Translations under genes and position numbers: made by a program | In this document: piece after piece, positions 35,956 to 47,384 of the stretch | How the letters are laid out: the number at the start of each line of letters is the position of its first letter | Position numbering within the stretch: position 1 is the stretch's first letter | Source of the DNA: Histoplasma ohiense | Taxonomy: Eukaryota > Ascomycota > Eurotiomycetes > Onygenales > Ajellomycetaceae | Direction: 5' to 3' | Assembly: GCA_017607445.1 (NCBI GenBank) | Contig: JAEVHH010000002.1 | Coordinates: 1,789,501-1,853,500, forward strand | DNA: 64,000 bases | The notes under the pieces: model-generated | Told to the model about the DNA's origin: nothing | Databases searched by the model: none | The model's input: the letters and a program-made list of their open reading frames with translations, nothing else

Positions 35956-37085
35956 TCAAACCTCAGATCTTAAGCTAAGATATATACCCCAGATCACCCC
36001 AAACAGGCTCCCTGTCAGAACTCTCTTCTCTGGGGAAATCATGGTGAAGTTAAGCACGGAAACCATTGGCCAAAGCTTCAGACCAGCCATGATGATTGGG
36101 ACGAAATCCTAGCCAACATGTGTAGATTAGCTACGTTCTTGAAACCTCACACAACAAATGGGTACAAATTCATATCCGACGAAACCTTATCACGCAATTC
36201 ACGCGTGGAAGGAAACTCCGGGAGTCTCTATGATATGAATTGAGTTATAACTGTGCAGGAAATAAGCAAACCAAAGGTGATATAGTTATGTCACCTACCT
36301 TATATAATGATTGTTGAATAGTTTTGACATCCTGGCCATTCAAGGCAGAGATGGTTACAATAAATAAAGCTGAACTCCATGCTGCGCCAACAGTCTGGTC
36401 TATCACAATCTTAAGAACGGTATTCCGGGTATTCTTTTTGGAGTTGGAGTTTTGTGACTCTTCCCGCTCCAGTTGCTTGGTTTTGGCCCCGCACCGTGCT
36501 GTCTCGTGGCTAGCCATGTTAGAGGCATTTTCACCTTTGCCTGCCATCGATGCGGGGGGCATAACTGCGTTGTGGTCAGGAGCTGAGGGATATGCGATTT
36601 CGAGATGGTTCTGCCAGAGGACCATGAAAGGAGTTGTGATAAGCGTGCATATTATGAAGCGGATCGATTCAATGTAGTCAAGAGTGAACCTCGTCTGTTT
36701 CATTTGAAGGAAAAATTCAACCACGGCGTTGAAAAATGCCGCACAAGCAACCCAGGTTAGCATTCTGCTCTCACTGCCTTGCGTGGTTTTCATACGGGAG
36801 ATCAGGGATGTTTCCCATGAAGAAAGAAACCATCGGAAACCAAATAAAGAGGGGCGCGGGGCGGATATTTTGCAGCATATGATGATGATGCCTAGCCAGG
36901 ACCCAGACAAAGATGAAACAAAGGCCAAAATTCCAGCTCAGTTGCCCGTAGACGAACAGAGTAGAGGGAATTCAAACGCAGCTTACCCCATGTCTGTACG
37001 ACGTTATCCCTTGAGCTATTACATTGGAGCTGCCATTGAGAAGGGCAGATTGGAGAGTGGTCTTAAAAATGGCCAGGCTTGACAT
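35956..37085 (-). CDS. Mpv17/PMP22-family integral membrane protein
   Basis: Small four-helix membrane protein of peroxisome, mitochondrion or vacuole type; the function of fungal members is poorly defined. Proposed exons are 36987-37085, 36299-36694 and 35956-36108, giving 215 aa with all joins in phase 0. Exon 1 begins MSSLAIFKTTLQSALLNGSS and continues NVIAQGI, the usual first helix. Exon 2 holds TRFTLDYIESIRFIICTLITTPFMVLWQ-type sequence and the conserved VIDQTVGAAW. Exon 3 gives the family's C-terminal signature (VPIIMAGLKLWPMVSVLNF and a final hydrophobic segment GVIWGIYLSL). Intron 2 (190 nt) and intron 1 (292 nt) are long for this window. Intron 1's acceptor is the least certain point; an alternative would add ~15 residues before TRFTLDY. 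It is the first of three same-strand genes with the Rieske pair. Confidence 0.75.
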
Positions 37086-37748
37086 GACAGTCAAAGGTGG
37101 GCAAATTTGCAGCTTTATGATGCAGGCTCGGAGGTTATTCTCGAGGAAAAGACGATTTAACGAGGGAGAAAAAATATGGGAACTTTTAGAAAAGAGACTT
37201 CTTCGTGGGGCGTTCTATTTTCTAATTATATTGATGAGGCAAACTTGGCACAGAACCTGCATATTTTTATGTCCTTCTCGTTCTTCTGGTGATACAAGCG
37301 CCAGAGAGACTTGAGAAATATGTTATCCTAGATTAGAAATTGATAACAGGACAAATGTTTAGATCAACCAGGATTGGGGTTTGTTTAGAGGCTGTATGCC
37401 TAAATCTTAGCAGTCAAACTAAGCATGAGCGCCCTAACTTCCGCTGAGAGGAAATGCTATGTCTCCGATGCCTTCAGCACCTTGACCGTGGCCCTATGTT
37501 TAACTAACTATGAAACAGTCCGAACATCAGGAATGCCCCAAACATGCTTGCTATTTTAGGTCTTGCTCAATGCTCTGATTTATCAGTTGTTGGAAGTCCT
37601 ATACCTTTGTAATTATCTACCAGCACATATTGCAATACTATTCCAGGAACCCCTTACCAAGTAAGCGAATCTTTGAACATTTGGCAAGCGATATTTGAGG
37701 CAACAGGTTGTTCCATATTTTCCAGCTCTTTGCATACTATTTCCGTAT
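37086..37748. other. Spacer between Mpv17-like gene and Rieske A
   Basis: About 660 bp holding the 3' flank of the Rieske A gene and the promoter of the Mpv17-like gene. Nothing else recognised. Confidence 0.5.
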
Positions 37749-39594
37749 TTAGAGAAATGTGGCATTGTTAGAAGATATATTTGGCTCCATAACTGGGATC
37801 GAAAGCGAATATTACTAGTATGGAATGCGAACTTACATTCATTTGCGAGCTTGTATCTGTCACTGGTGCTTGACCTTGTCACTGTCGGCAAGATTTCTTC
37901 GCCTGCAGCCCGCTCAAGCTTGAGGTGAGATTTCAAATGCGAAAGAATGATCTCTTGGGCCGATTGGTCATGGGTACGATCTAGTTACCAAAAAAAAGTC
38001 CAAAAATTGTGGAAGCTATTAGTAGTCCTTCTTGGTGAGTTTTAGGTCTCTTGAGTACCCACTGTCTATGTCCTCTTTCACGCTGAGTACGGAAGGGTAT
38101 CATTCGGGAACAATTAGCCTCTGGGCGGATAAGAAAATATATAGATCAATCTGCGTGATGCAATACCTTCTGGGGCTTCCCAGTGCCTCATACGCCGTTT
38201 CGAATTCCCCTATTCTAGATTCAAGGATGGATTTTATGTGATTTGATATTTCTTGACTCTCAACCTGTTTCCTTGCCAAATTGCCGTACACATCACAGCG
38301 GATATTTGAGCGGCTTGCGCCTACAGGAGTTATGGAGACGGAATACCAGATGCTCCCTTCTTCAGAAACATGGGTCAAGGTTGTACGGAAAGCATCCAAA
38401 CTGAATGACCTGGGTTTACCCGTTCTAGTGACGCCGAAGATCGATTGAAGAATCGAACTCGAGCTACTCGATTTTCGCTTCACTCGTGCTGCGGTGTTTT
38501 TGTCGACATACAGGTTCCGAACTGAGTTAAATATTAGCGATCCTTCTTGTTTGACGGACACAATCCTCTCTCTTCGTCCCACCCACTCCTTGGTCAGGCA
38601 TCAAACTCACAGGCCATTTTCCAATTAAATTTGCCTTCAACCTCCCAGCCATCAATCCACACTGATTTCCTTGATATCTGATTCGTGAATCTGTCGATTC
38701 CATGCCCACCAAATTCAAGTTCAGGCAGATCGCCTCTTGCATCCAAATTCACAAAAATAAACCCATTTTTCGTTACCGCTGAATGAATCTCGAAGAGGTT
38801 ATTCTGGGTTTTATCGAAGCCTTCCAGACACTCAAACTGCGGCGCTTTGATGAGTCGTCCGCTGGTATTATAGCTCCAGCCATGGTATCTGCACCCCATC
38901 ACAGTCGAGGAGCCCGACTTCTTCATTGAGATGACTGGATAGGCTCTGTGTCGGCAAACATTGTGAAATGCCCGGATAATGCCATCCTTCCCTTGGATGA
39001 GAAACAGGGGGAATCCACAGATTTCAAACGCATGGTAGTCACCCGGTTTGGCGAAGCGGCTTATGTGCGCGATATAGAGCCATGTCTAATTTTGTAGGTT
39101 TGTTATTTTCTGTGTGACCTTTAATTTTTTAACTATGCGGTGAGGACTTCGGCTGGATATTGCTCGATGATGTAAACATTCCTGTCATAGATTTTGTGAA
39201 AAGAGAAACACCTCCGTCTGAGTTTACAGGAAATGCATGCCCCTACCTTACTAAAGATCGCCCGCCTCTCCAACCGAAACACTTCATCTCCAGTCCACCA
39301 GTTCTCGGGGAAGTCAGATACCTTGCACACATTTGCTGTCGATGATTGACCAGCTTCCGCGGTAGGCCCTTTACTCTCCGACATATGAGCTTCTGGCGAA
39401 GCAGCCCTTCTCAACAACAAATCTTCAATGCAAGCTACGTTAAGCTGGGAATTCGAACCGAAGGTGCGAAAGGGGAGAGCGGATCTCCTGAATGTATTGC
39501 CATCTTTCAGCGTCACCGCGAGTATAGTGAGGAGGATAATGAGAATAGAGGCGGGGACATAAGTATTGGCTAGAAATGAGGATAAATACTCCAT
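37749..39594 (-). CDS. Rieske [2Fe-2S] protein A, catalytic iron motif missing, 3' frame break
   Basis: Related to fungal Rieske oxygenase alpha subunits (choline-monooxygenase type). Exons: 39247-39594, 38611-39085, 38167-38521, then 37837-37980 and 37749-37792. The N-terminus has a membrane segment (~15-32, ASILIILLTILAV). ENWWTGDEVFRLERRAIF precedes the Rieske module, whose ligands are Cys160, His162, Cys181 and His184 (CRHRAYP ... CRYHGW). After FNWKMA (~274), where relatives carry E-x2-H-x4-H, the sequence reads FRNLYVDKNTAARV: no iron ligands. The 89-nt intron there does not encode them either. The C-terminal beta-sheet part (SIWYSVSITPVGASRSNIRCD) is kept. Exons 1-3 are well supported. 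Joining exon 3 (donor GTATTG) to exon 4 (acceptor AACTAG, excellent TACTAAT branch) breaks the frame, so the last ~60 residues may be lost in this strain. Confidence 0.75.
37982..38166 (-). other. Frame-breaking interval in Rieske A
   Basis: Exon 3 ends in phase 2 and exon 4 starts in phase 1. I tested combinations of internal AG acceptors and GT donors for a micro-exon of length 2 modulo 3 without a stop and found none. Either a 1-2 nt indel has occurred or an unusual splice is used. Confidence 0.5.
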
Positions 39595-40502
39595 CCTCCT
39601 TGGTTCGAAGTATATTAAAAAAGGAGCATTGTTTTAGCAGAAGTTTTTTTTTCTAGAGACCAGCTCCAGTGTAGGGAGGATATAATATATCATCCAAACC
39701 ACTGATCAACTGGCCATAACTGCTCCAGCTCTCACAAGGTTGTTGCCTCTTTCTGTGCTCAATTCGTCGACAATTAAATATGTCGACAGCGTTAGTTGCA
39801 GCCACTTGCACAATCGCACATCTTCTTTTCCCGCTCATCGGTCGCGAAAGATATAACTTTCCACATTTAACATCTTGGCCCGCCATCCGGCGCAGTTGTG
39901 TTTTCTCAGGCCAGATAGCCATTGGCCACCAGAAATATTTTTCCCAATCAGGTCATAACTTCCATCTGCTCAATCACTGGTTGGAATGGATCTTAGACTG
40001 GGCTTGGCTGGCGCCTCGTCCAAGGTATCTCACCCCGGCGACCGCGTAATTGGACTAACTATTACTTCTTCTCGAGGAGTATAGCCCTCGCTGTCAAAGA
40101 AGGGAACCCAGCACGTTGCAGACGAAAATACCAGTTGGCACAAAGGAGGGTCCCAGGATGGGAAAGTGGCGGATATGGACGAGTCCTGGAGGTTCAGGAT
40201 CCCATTCTGCTGCGGTTGATATGTCAACATGTATGATGATGTGGACTAAGTGGATTAGGGTCAAGAGAGCACTATGTACAGTACAAGAATGATCTGTTTG
40301 GAGAACTACGCATAAGTGGCATGAAAAAGCAGGATGCTTCGTTTGTACCGGACAACTAGAAAAGATACTCACGATAGTATGAATCTGCGGAAACTACGAT
40401 TTTAGGCATAAATTGTCCTGGAGGGTTCAGAAGGTATATATGCCGGACTTTGATTAACTGTAGGTGTGATGCCAAAGGATACACATGGTGATGATCTGGT
40501 GA
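39595..40502. other. Spacer between Rieske B and Rieske A
   Basis: About 900 bp. Short ORFs on both strands (39653-39922 -, 39780-40049 +, 40094-40372 -) have no recognisable domain. No reductase or ferredoxin gene, which a Rieske oxygenase would need as electron donor, is visible here. Confidence 0.5.
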
Positions 40503-41754
40503 CTAGTTACAGGGAACTGTAGCAACTTGTGCAGAGTGGTTCTTCCCGCCCTCCACCGCCTTTTCCGGATCTTCGCTCGCTTTCTCGAGCCTATGCTGCT
40601 CAGTGACCAGGTCAAAGACCCGACTTTGATAGTCTGAAAAATCCAAACAACAGTTATTTTCAATATTCAGCAGGAAGCAATCTACCAGGAAAATAGGGCT
40701 GGATTCAGCTCACATGCCACTCCAGTCTCTTTGACCGGATTCAAAATTCCCTCGTTATACACTCCATTCTGCAAGTTTCCCTGCGCCCTTTCACACAGCT
40801 CATAGTCTTCCATGGCCACCTGACGAACAAATTTGAAATATGCTTCGAATTTCTCGCCTGATTCGAGATGGTAGTAGTCGAATTCCATCCTAGTAACGTT
40901 AGGATCACCAGTTGGACAAACGCGGAACGAGGACATTCCTCCGCCGTACACGTTTAGTGTGCAATTTGGAAAGAAGTAGAGGAATAACCCGTCATCTGGC
41001 TTCTTAGGGTCGGCTATATGCTGGGAAAAGTTCAAGTGGTTATAGACAGTGTAGAATGTCGGGGGGTAATAGATAGAAAATGAAGGGTGAGTATATTGAC
41101 AATGCAGACATTCTTGATAACCATCCACCCTGTAATCATCTGTTGTCAGCCAACAGTCAAGGAAATCGGTAAATTACGTGTGCAATGGGCGATATCGTAC
41201 ATAGTTTTCCAGTTGAAGCTCCCTTCATACTTGATGCTGCGGCGATACGGGAGCCTAGTAAAGTCCACTTTTGCTAGAAGGGGCTCTAGATCGGGGTAGA
41301 ATTCATAGAAGTCTGGTGCGTCCTGCGATATCCCAGAAAATAGAAGCCCAGTCGGCGTAAGGTGGCTAGGTAATTCCGCACCCTTGATGATTTGACAAAC
41401 ATTAACACCCACAGCAGTGACCGTATGGTGACAATGGCCCTCACAGTGCTCTCATGGATGACTCTCAGCTCTTGCGAAGTTGGAAGTGCAGAGGTACCAG
41501 AATGCCTTTGAACGTATAGACGCTCCTGGGCAATTTCATATTGAACTTTGGCATCAACCTCCTGGAAGCGAGTTGCTGGGCCGAGCAAGTACCAGGCCTA
41601 TAAAGAAGTCATATTAACACCAAATCGACTTAAGTAAAGATGAAGTCGAAGCTGAAACTTGGCAGACCTTCAGAAACACAGCACGACGCTCAAGTTGATA
41701 GAGTGAAAGGCTCCGGTACCACGAAGCTGGAAGAGTTCTTTGAAATTCCTCCAT
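40503..41754 (-). CDS. Rieske-oxygenase-like protein B: catalytic domain without Rieske cluster
   Basis: Five exons: 41668-41754, 41445-41597, 41201-41382, 40714-41129 and 40503-40633; 322 aa, all phases consistent. The first intron has the unusual donor GTCTGC. The N-terminus (TLPASWYRSLSLYQLERRAVF) is the same alpha-subunit opening as in protein A. Then, in place of CxH...CxxH, it runs directly through VQYEIAQERLYVQRHS to ELPSHLTPTGLLF; there is no Cys before residue ~140. The introns in that stretch (70 and 62 nt) are too short to hide a Rieske module. The mononuclear-iron motif is intact: after FNWKTM come Asp143, Glu147, His150 and His155 (VDGYQECLHCQYTHP), with Asp249 in AMEDYELCERAQ as candidate carboxylate ligand. 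An upstream Met at 41805 would add 17 residues. The substrate is unknown. It lies 0.9 kb upstream of protein A on the same strand. Confidence 0.85.
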
Positions 41755-41805
41755 TTTCGGGGCAATTGTCCAAAGTCTCAGAGGAAAAAAGGGATACACG
41801 GGCAT

Positions 41806-42735
41806 ATAAATACCATCTCAGGTAAGTGGTTCATTATGTACGCCGTGTATATTAATAAAGACCAACTAATAGCTACCAAGGAGCCGGTTTGGAATTTCCA
41901 ATCTGCGTTCCGTAAATGGTTGTCAAATCCGAAGGCGGGCAAGTTGGAACTTCCCCCCAAGTTATAACACCGTTGACTTAGCACCACGTGTGTATGCCAA
42001 CGTCAAAGTGTTTGCAAGAATGAGAGTGGAAGACGTCCACAACTAGCGTAGGTCTGTCATCTGTGGTATATACCACAGCATATCAGTACAATGCTCTCGA
42101 GGTTCTTCTGCATATAAGCCGGTCTCTCTTTTCCGTCTATTAATGTTGAATGGCGGATCTCAATTGCTGTAAGGCTGACAGAGCGTAGAGATAGTACTAT
42201 TTGTTTGATATTTTTTTGTTTTTTAATTCAACGACCCCAGCATCCTGAAGGCTGCTGTGCTGGACATGTAAACTCCTATGAATCAGTGCTAGCAATAGCA
42301 GTTCTGGCCCTGTATCTAGGATTTTGCAGGACCATAGGATGTGCGAGCGCCGTGAACAAGATGGGATTGCCGACCATGTTTGAAACCGAATCCTCTACAA
42401 TCATAGAGCAATGGAGGTCTACCGAAGTCTTTCAATCGTTCTTGATGCCAAATTGTGTGGAAGCTGTTTTGACATCAGATAGTTATCATGTGATGTCCCG
42501 TCTGTCTCTCGCCAAGCCTCCTCCCAATACGTCACCATCACCAGCTTCATCCCGGCTAGGCTTCTTCATTCATCCGGGGAGTATATATCTGGCGTTGGTG
42601 AGCTTTGAAATCCTGCCGACATGAGCCCACAACAAATCAAAATACGTTAAGCCTATAGTCCGATTCTTACCTACCATTATCTCTGCCTTTTTCCATTCCG
42701 TGCTGGTACTTCGAGGGTGATATCGGGCTGCCAAC
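41806..42735. promoter_or_regulatory. Divergent spacer, Rieske B and Gyp7-like gene
   Basis: About 930 bp between divergently transcribed genes, so it must include both promoters. A plus-strand ORF at 42205-42624 (139 codons, TATA-like CATATAAG at about 42110) has no recognised domain and may be untranslated leader of the TBC gene. Confidence 0.45.
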
Positions 42736-45569
42736 ATGGCGGGGTCATCCGCCCGCCTTACACCTCCGCCCTCCCCAACGGCTTCATTCTATGATATTAG
42801 CGACGACGACGAAGGCGACTATAACACCATTACCCACACTAGCACGGGTAAGGGGGTGAAACTTTTATTCTCCAAAAGCAAGGTGTGCACGCATCCAGTT
42901 CCCCTAATACACTGCTTTCAACAAGCCATTGTATCACGCGTTTTTCCAACAATGGATAAAGACTTTGACTTACCCGCAAGTTTTTTACGCCAGGTTTACG
43001 TGCACCCTACTCCTTCATCTAAAGACAATATACCGGGTTTTATCGCCCTTATACAACAGAAGTCTACCCCTTCCACCGAAGGCGATCTATCGCAGCCTTC
43101 CTCCGCAATTACAAAACCCAATGCTTCCTCATACCTTCTTGCGTGGGTCCCGGAATCTTCCCTGGGTGATGCATATAGCACCTACGTAAAAGTAGACATG
43201 TCCGACAGCACATCTCCTCCGCGCCAATCGTATTTGGTGCCGCCACTTCCTACCACATCTTCTGATCCTGGCTCGATCGGCTTGTATGCGTTTGCTGTTC
43301 CTCTAAGCCAGATATATTCACTGCTCGTTCGTCCGCCGAGCTTGGGTTGGTGGTTTGGTAGTGTTGTTATAAATACAAGGGCTGGAGATAGTTTCCCGGC
43401 CCTTTTCTTCCATGATACGGAATGCGAATCCACAATTTTACAAAAGAAGAAACGAACGAGAGAGAGTTTTGATCCGTTCGATGAAGGTGGGAATATGTTT
43501 TGGGGAGGTGACGAGGTATTGAGATGGCTTAAAAGATACGTAACCATCGAACGATCGGGCGCTGATCCGAGTGCATACCTGATCAATCCTTCTGAGGAGG
43601 ATAAAATGTCCTTTGGCCAGCCTCTGACTGTGGATAAGTCGCAACCTTCGCAACCTAGACAGAGAGATGCGGGTATGGATCCCCTCACTCGAGTGTTGAA
43701 AGAAACACGGTGGAAGGTCCTGGAGCAGCTCAGCAAGATCACTACCTTTACCAGGAGGACTGCTCAAGATATTGCCGATAACCCAAAGGTTCCTCCTCAG
43801 GTGAGGCGTCTTATGCGAAATCCGGAAATCCAGACCTTGCAAGAGGAGTTTGATAGTGCTAGGCTATATCTGGCACGATGGGCAATGGGAGTTGCTGAGC
43901 AGAGCGAGCGTGAACGAAACCGGCGAATTTGGACTGCAAGAGACATGCTAGAAATGGAAGACAGCTCCGTCGGTGAATTTGAAATCCTGAACATGGAAGC
44001 AGCAAACTTATCTCTTGCTGACAAACGAAAACCTGTTACCTTGGAAGAGTGGAATAGCTGGTTTGACCCTGTCACTGGGCGGCTGCAGATTACCCAGGAC
44101 GAAGCTAAGGAGAGGATTTTCCACGGAGGCCTTAACCCAACCGATGGTGTTCGGAAGGAGGCTTGGCTGTTCCTGCTTGGGGTATATTCATGGGAAAGTA
44201 ATGACGATGAACGCAAAGCGATACTAAATTCGAAACGGGATGAATATGTGCGTCTAAAAGGAGCATGGTGGGAACGACTAGTTGAAGGACTCTCGTCGGC
44301 GGGCGACCTAGAATGGTGGAAAGAACAGAAGGCTCGAATAGGTTTGTTATTTCCCGTTTATTCTATTCTATTACTTTTCATGCTATTTCTCTTATTAGAG
44401 ACTGATTGGAACTATTTCTGTTTGGAATGCAGAAAAGGATGTTCACCGCACGGATCGTACTATCCCATTATTTGCAGGGGAGGATATTCCCCACCCCGAT
44501 CCCGACTCTCCATTTGCCGAAACGGGTACCAATGTCCATATGGAGCAAATGAAGGATATGCTCCTTACTTATAACGAGTATAACCGAGACCTTGGCTACG
44601 TCCAGGGAATGAGTGATCTTCTCGCCCCAATCTATGCTGTAATGCAAGATGATGCAGTAGCCTTCTGGGGATTTGTTGGATATATGGATCGAATGGTATA
44701 ACCCAAGATACTGCCCTGGCTAATCTAACAACATTCTTTTAACACTTTTTTGTTTATGTAGGAGCGAAATTTTCTCCGTGACCAATCTGGGATGCGATCT
44801 CAGCTTCTCACTCTGGACCAACTTGTTCAACTAATGGATCCGCAACTTTACCTACATCTGCAGTCCGCCGACAGCACAAATTTTTTCTTTTTCTTCCGCA
44901 TGTTCCTTGTTTGGTACAAGCGGGAGTTCGAATGGGTAGACGTGCTAAGGCTGTGGGAAGCGCTTTGGACGGATTATCTGTCAAGTAATTTCCATTTATT
45001 TATCGCATTAGCGATCCTTGAAAAGCATCGTGATGTGATCATGGACCATCTCAAGCATTTCGACGAGGTTCTGAAATATAGTAAGTTTGCCAGCCCATTC
45101 CACGTTTCTCTCAATCATCTGTTGTTCGCTTGCTATTTTCAAAATTCCCATGAAGAATGTAAAATTGCTAACCAATGCAAATCTGACTTTAGTAAACGAC
45201 CTCTCAAACACCATGGAACTAATCCCCATCCTCTCTAGAGCAGAAGCGCTCTACCGCCGCTTCGAAAAGAAAGTCGAAGCTATCGATAAGAAGAACAATT
45301 TCCCCACACCACCCGTACGCCGACGCATCGTTGGATCTACTGACAGCGGGACCCGATCCTACCCCTCAACTCAACATCCCTCCAACCCCCGTACTAGCCA
45401 ACTAGTTTCCCGCGACCGTAGCCGTAGTACTCCAGCTTCACCCAACAACCGAAGTGTCGATCTGGAACGGATAATCACGCCTGAACTTCGGGGTCTTATG
45501 AGTAAAACGGTACAAGTTTTGGATGCCACACAAGTTAGGGAGCACGGCGGGGGGACGAAACGAAATTGA
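42736..45569 (+). CDS. GYP7: Rab GTPase-activating protein, TBC domain, Gyp7 type
   Basis: Stimulates GTP hydrolysis by a Rab (Ypt7-type in yeast) in vacuole/endosome fusion. Exons: 42736-42882, 42994-44341, 44433-44695, 44762-45080 and 45193-45569; 817 aa, all phases consistent. The N-terminal lipid/regulatory domain starts at GVKLLFSKSK-VYVHPTPSSKDNIPGF (the first intron splits it). Thr/Ser-rich linkers follow. The TBC domain runs from about FHGGLNPTDGVRKEAW to residue ~690. The dual fingers are present: Arg504 in IEKDVHRT (I-x2-D-x2-R) and Gln556 in GYVQGMSDLL. FFFFFRMFLVWYKREFEW is the usual Gyp7 motif. The C-terminus is Ser/Arg-rich and low complexity. Its 3' end converges on the KAR9-like gene. 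Confidence 0.93.
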
Positions 45570-47384
45570 TATTTTCCCCCCTTTTTTCGTTCTCGTTTTA
45601 GTCTCATGCCTCAGGCGTGGAGATGGCAATCTAAAACACCAAGCGTAATGCGTTTTCTAACACCCACCCACACTCTTCTCCCGCACATATCTCCACCGTC
45701 TTTGCCTAGCAGGCTCCTTCTGCTCTACCTCTTCTTCAGAGAGGAATCCTATTGCTCATGCCTCCTGCCACATCTATACACGCCGATCATATTCACTGCG
45801 AACTCCATCCTCATACTTCCCACTTCAATGCCGCCCCGATGAATTACTATACTATATTAACTATCTCTATTTCTTCTTTTGCTTTTGATTTATTTTATTT
45901 TGTTTTGTTTTTGGTTTTGGTTTTTTTTTTTTTTCGTTTATTTTTTTTTTTCAAGTTTTGACATTTCAGCGTCAAAACCACAATTCCTGTACTATTTATT
46001 TATTGTTTACGGATAGCGTTGTGTATTCCCGCTCTCAAATAAATGTATTCGTTGCTGGTCCAAGTTTCAACTCAACCGACATTGTACTACATTTCCAATT
46101 CTTCAACCGGTGGATAGACAGATATATAGGCCGGTGGTGGTGGTGGTGGTCTGATTTACAATAATGGGTTCAAAGTAGAGAGAAAGTATTTTTCTATGTG
46201 CGTCGCGGAGCTAGAGATCGGAAGGGGCAAATCTGGGGTGGTAAAATAAATGGCTTTTTGGGAATATCTATCTATCTACGATAGTCAGTTTAGAAGTTTA
46301 CTAACCCTAGCTCTGATATGTCTTACAAGAAAGATATTGCGGATTGGGGATGTATGTATGATAATAACAAATCTTCCCTTCTTCGACGCTTTCCATCATC
46401 ACTGGAATGAAGCCCTAGCCCTCCATCCCTGTGTCTCACCCCATTTCCCGCAGGGACGGCAACAGATAGATGCGATAGCTGAACAATTATTTGGGAAGTT
46501 TTGTTGGCGGGACAGTATGTATATATAGTATCTATAAATCGAGAATTGTGAACGCAATGGACGAATGCGAATGCAAAAGTAGAACAAGATATGGATTAGA
46601 CAGATTATTAAGAACGAAAATAAATAGAGCGCTTAGGGTAGACAGACAGACCTTAAGCCTCTTGTTTGAGAATGGATATGCGGGGGAAAGGGAAATTCGA
46701 AACTAAAATATTGGAAAGAAAATAAAAGATAAGAAAGGAAGGAAGAAAAAATCGAAACCGAAAAACGCCGGTGCATGAGTTTAAAACCAAGTAGAGACGA
46801 ACGACAATTGGTATACGAAAAGAGATAGAGAAGAACTAAGATAGGGGGGAAAGAGAATAGATGGATAATAGAGAAGATGAGAGAAAAGAAAATTAAAAGA
46901 GCAAAACGAAGACAAGAACGAGGAGCAAAGGTAGAAAAGGAAATGCTGCGATGAGCGACGCGGAGTAGAACGCCAAAAAAAAAAAAAAAAAAAAAAAAAA
47001 CCGTAAAGGGGTCTAGGGCAAGGAATCAAAACCAAACCAGAAACGAGGAATATGCCCCGATGAGGTCAAGAGGATAGGGGGACCTCCCATCCATATAAGC
47101 TTAACGTTAGTTAGTCAAGTCAAACAAAATCAATCGCTCAAAGATCACTGAGGAAGTAGCCCCTTTTAATCAAAACGGAAAATGACAAGATCCATCCATC
47201 CACCCACCCGTAGCCCCCCGAAATCCAAGAGTCCCGAGACTAAAATATCAAACGCAAAAGAGAAAGGAAGAGAAAAGAAAAGAAAACAGGGAAACCACAA
47301 ACAATAGTTCCCACACAAAGACTGGGGTATAATAATCAAATAATCTAGTCCCCTGCCCGGTTCAAAACAAGCGTCTAATATAAT
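45570..47384. other. Convergent 3' intergenic DNA, low complexity
   Basis: About 1.8 kb between converging genes. It is T-rich at 45890-45957 and has long purine stretches at 46690-46975 and 47200-47290. A26 lies at 46975-47000. ORFs here follow the low-complexity sequence and look spurious. Confidence 0.6.
46975..47000. repeat. Poly-A tract (26)
   Basis: Homopolymer in purine-rich intergenic DNA downstream of the KAR9-like gene. Confidence 0.95.

Noticed and set aside
36030..36060. 5S-rRNA-like GAAGTTAAGCA string
   Set aside because: The surrounding bases do not fold or align as 5S rRNA, and the opposite strand is the conserved terminal exon of the Mpv17-family gene.
40030..40372. Possible extra gene between Rieske B and A
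   Set aside because: Two frames are briefly open but give unconnected, domain-free sequence; no reductase or ferredoxin signature is present.
42205..42624. 139-codon plus-strand ORF upstream of the TBC gene
   Set aside because: No domain recognised; it lies in the expected promoter/leader of the Gyp7-like gene. Kept only as a mention.
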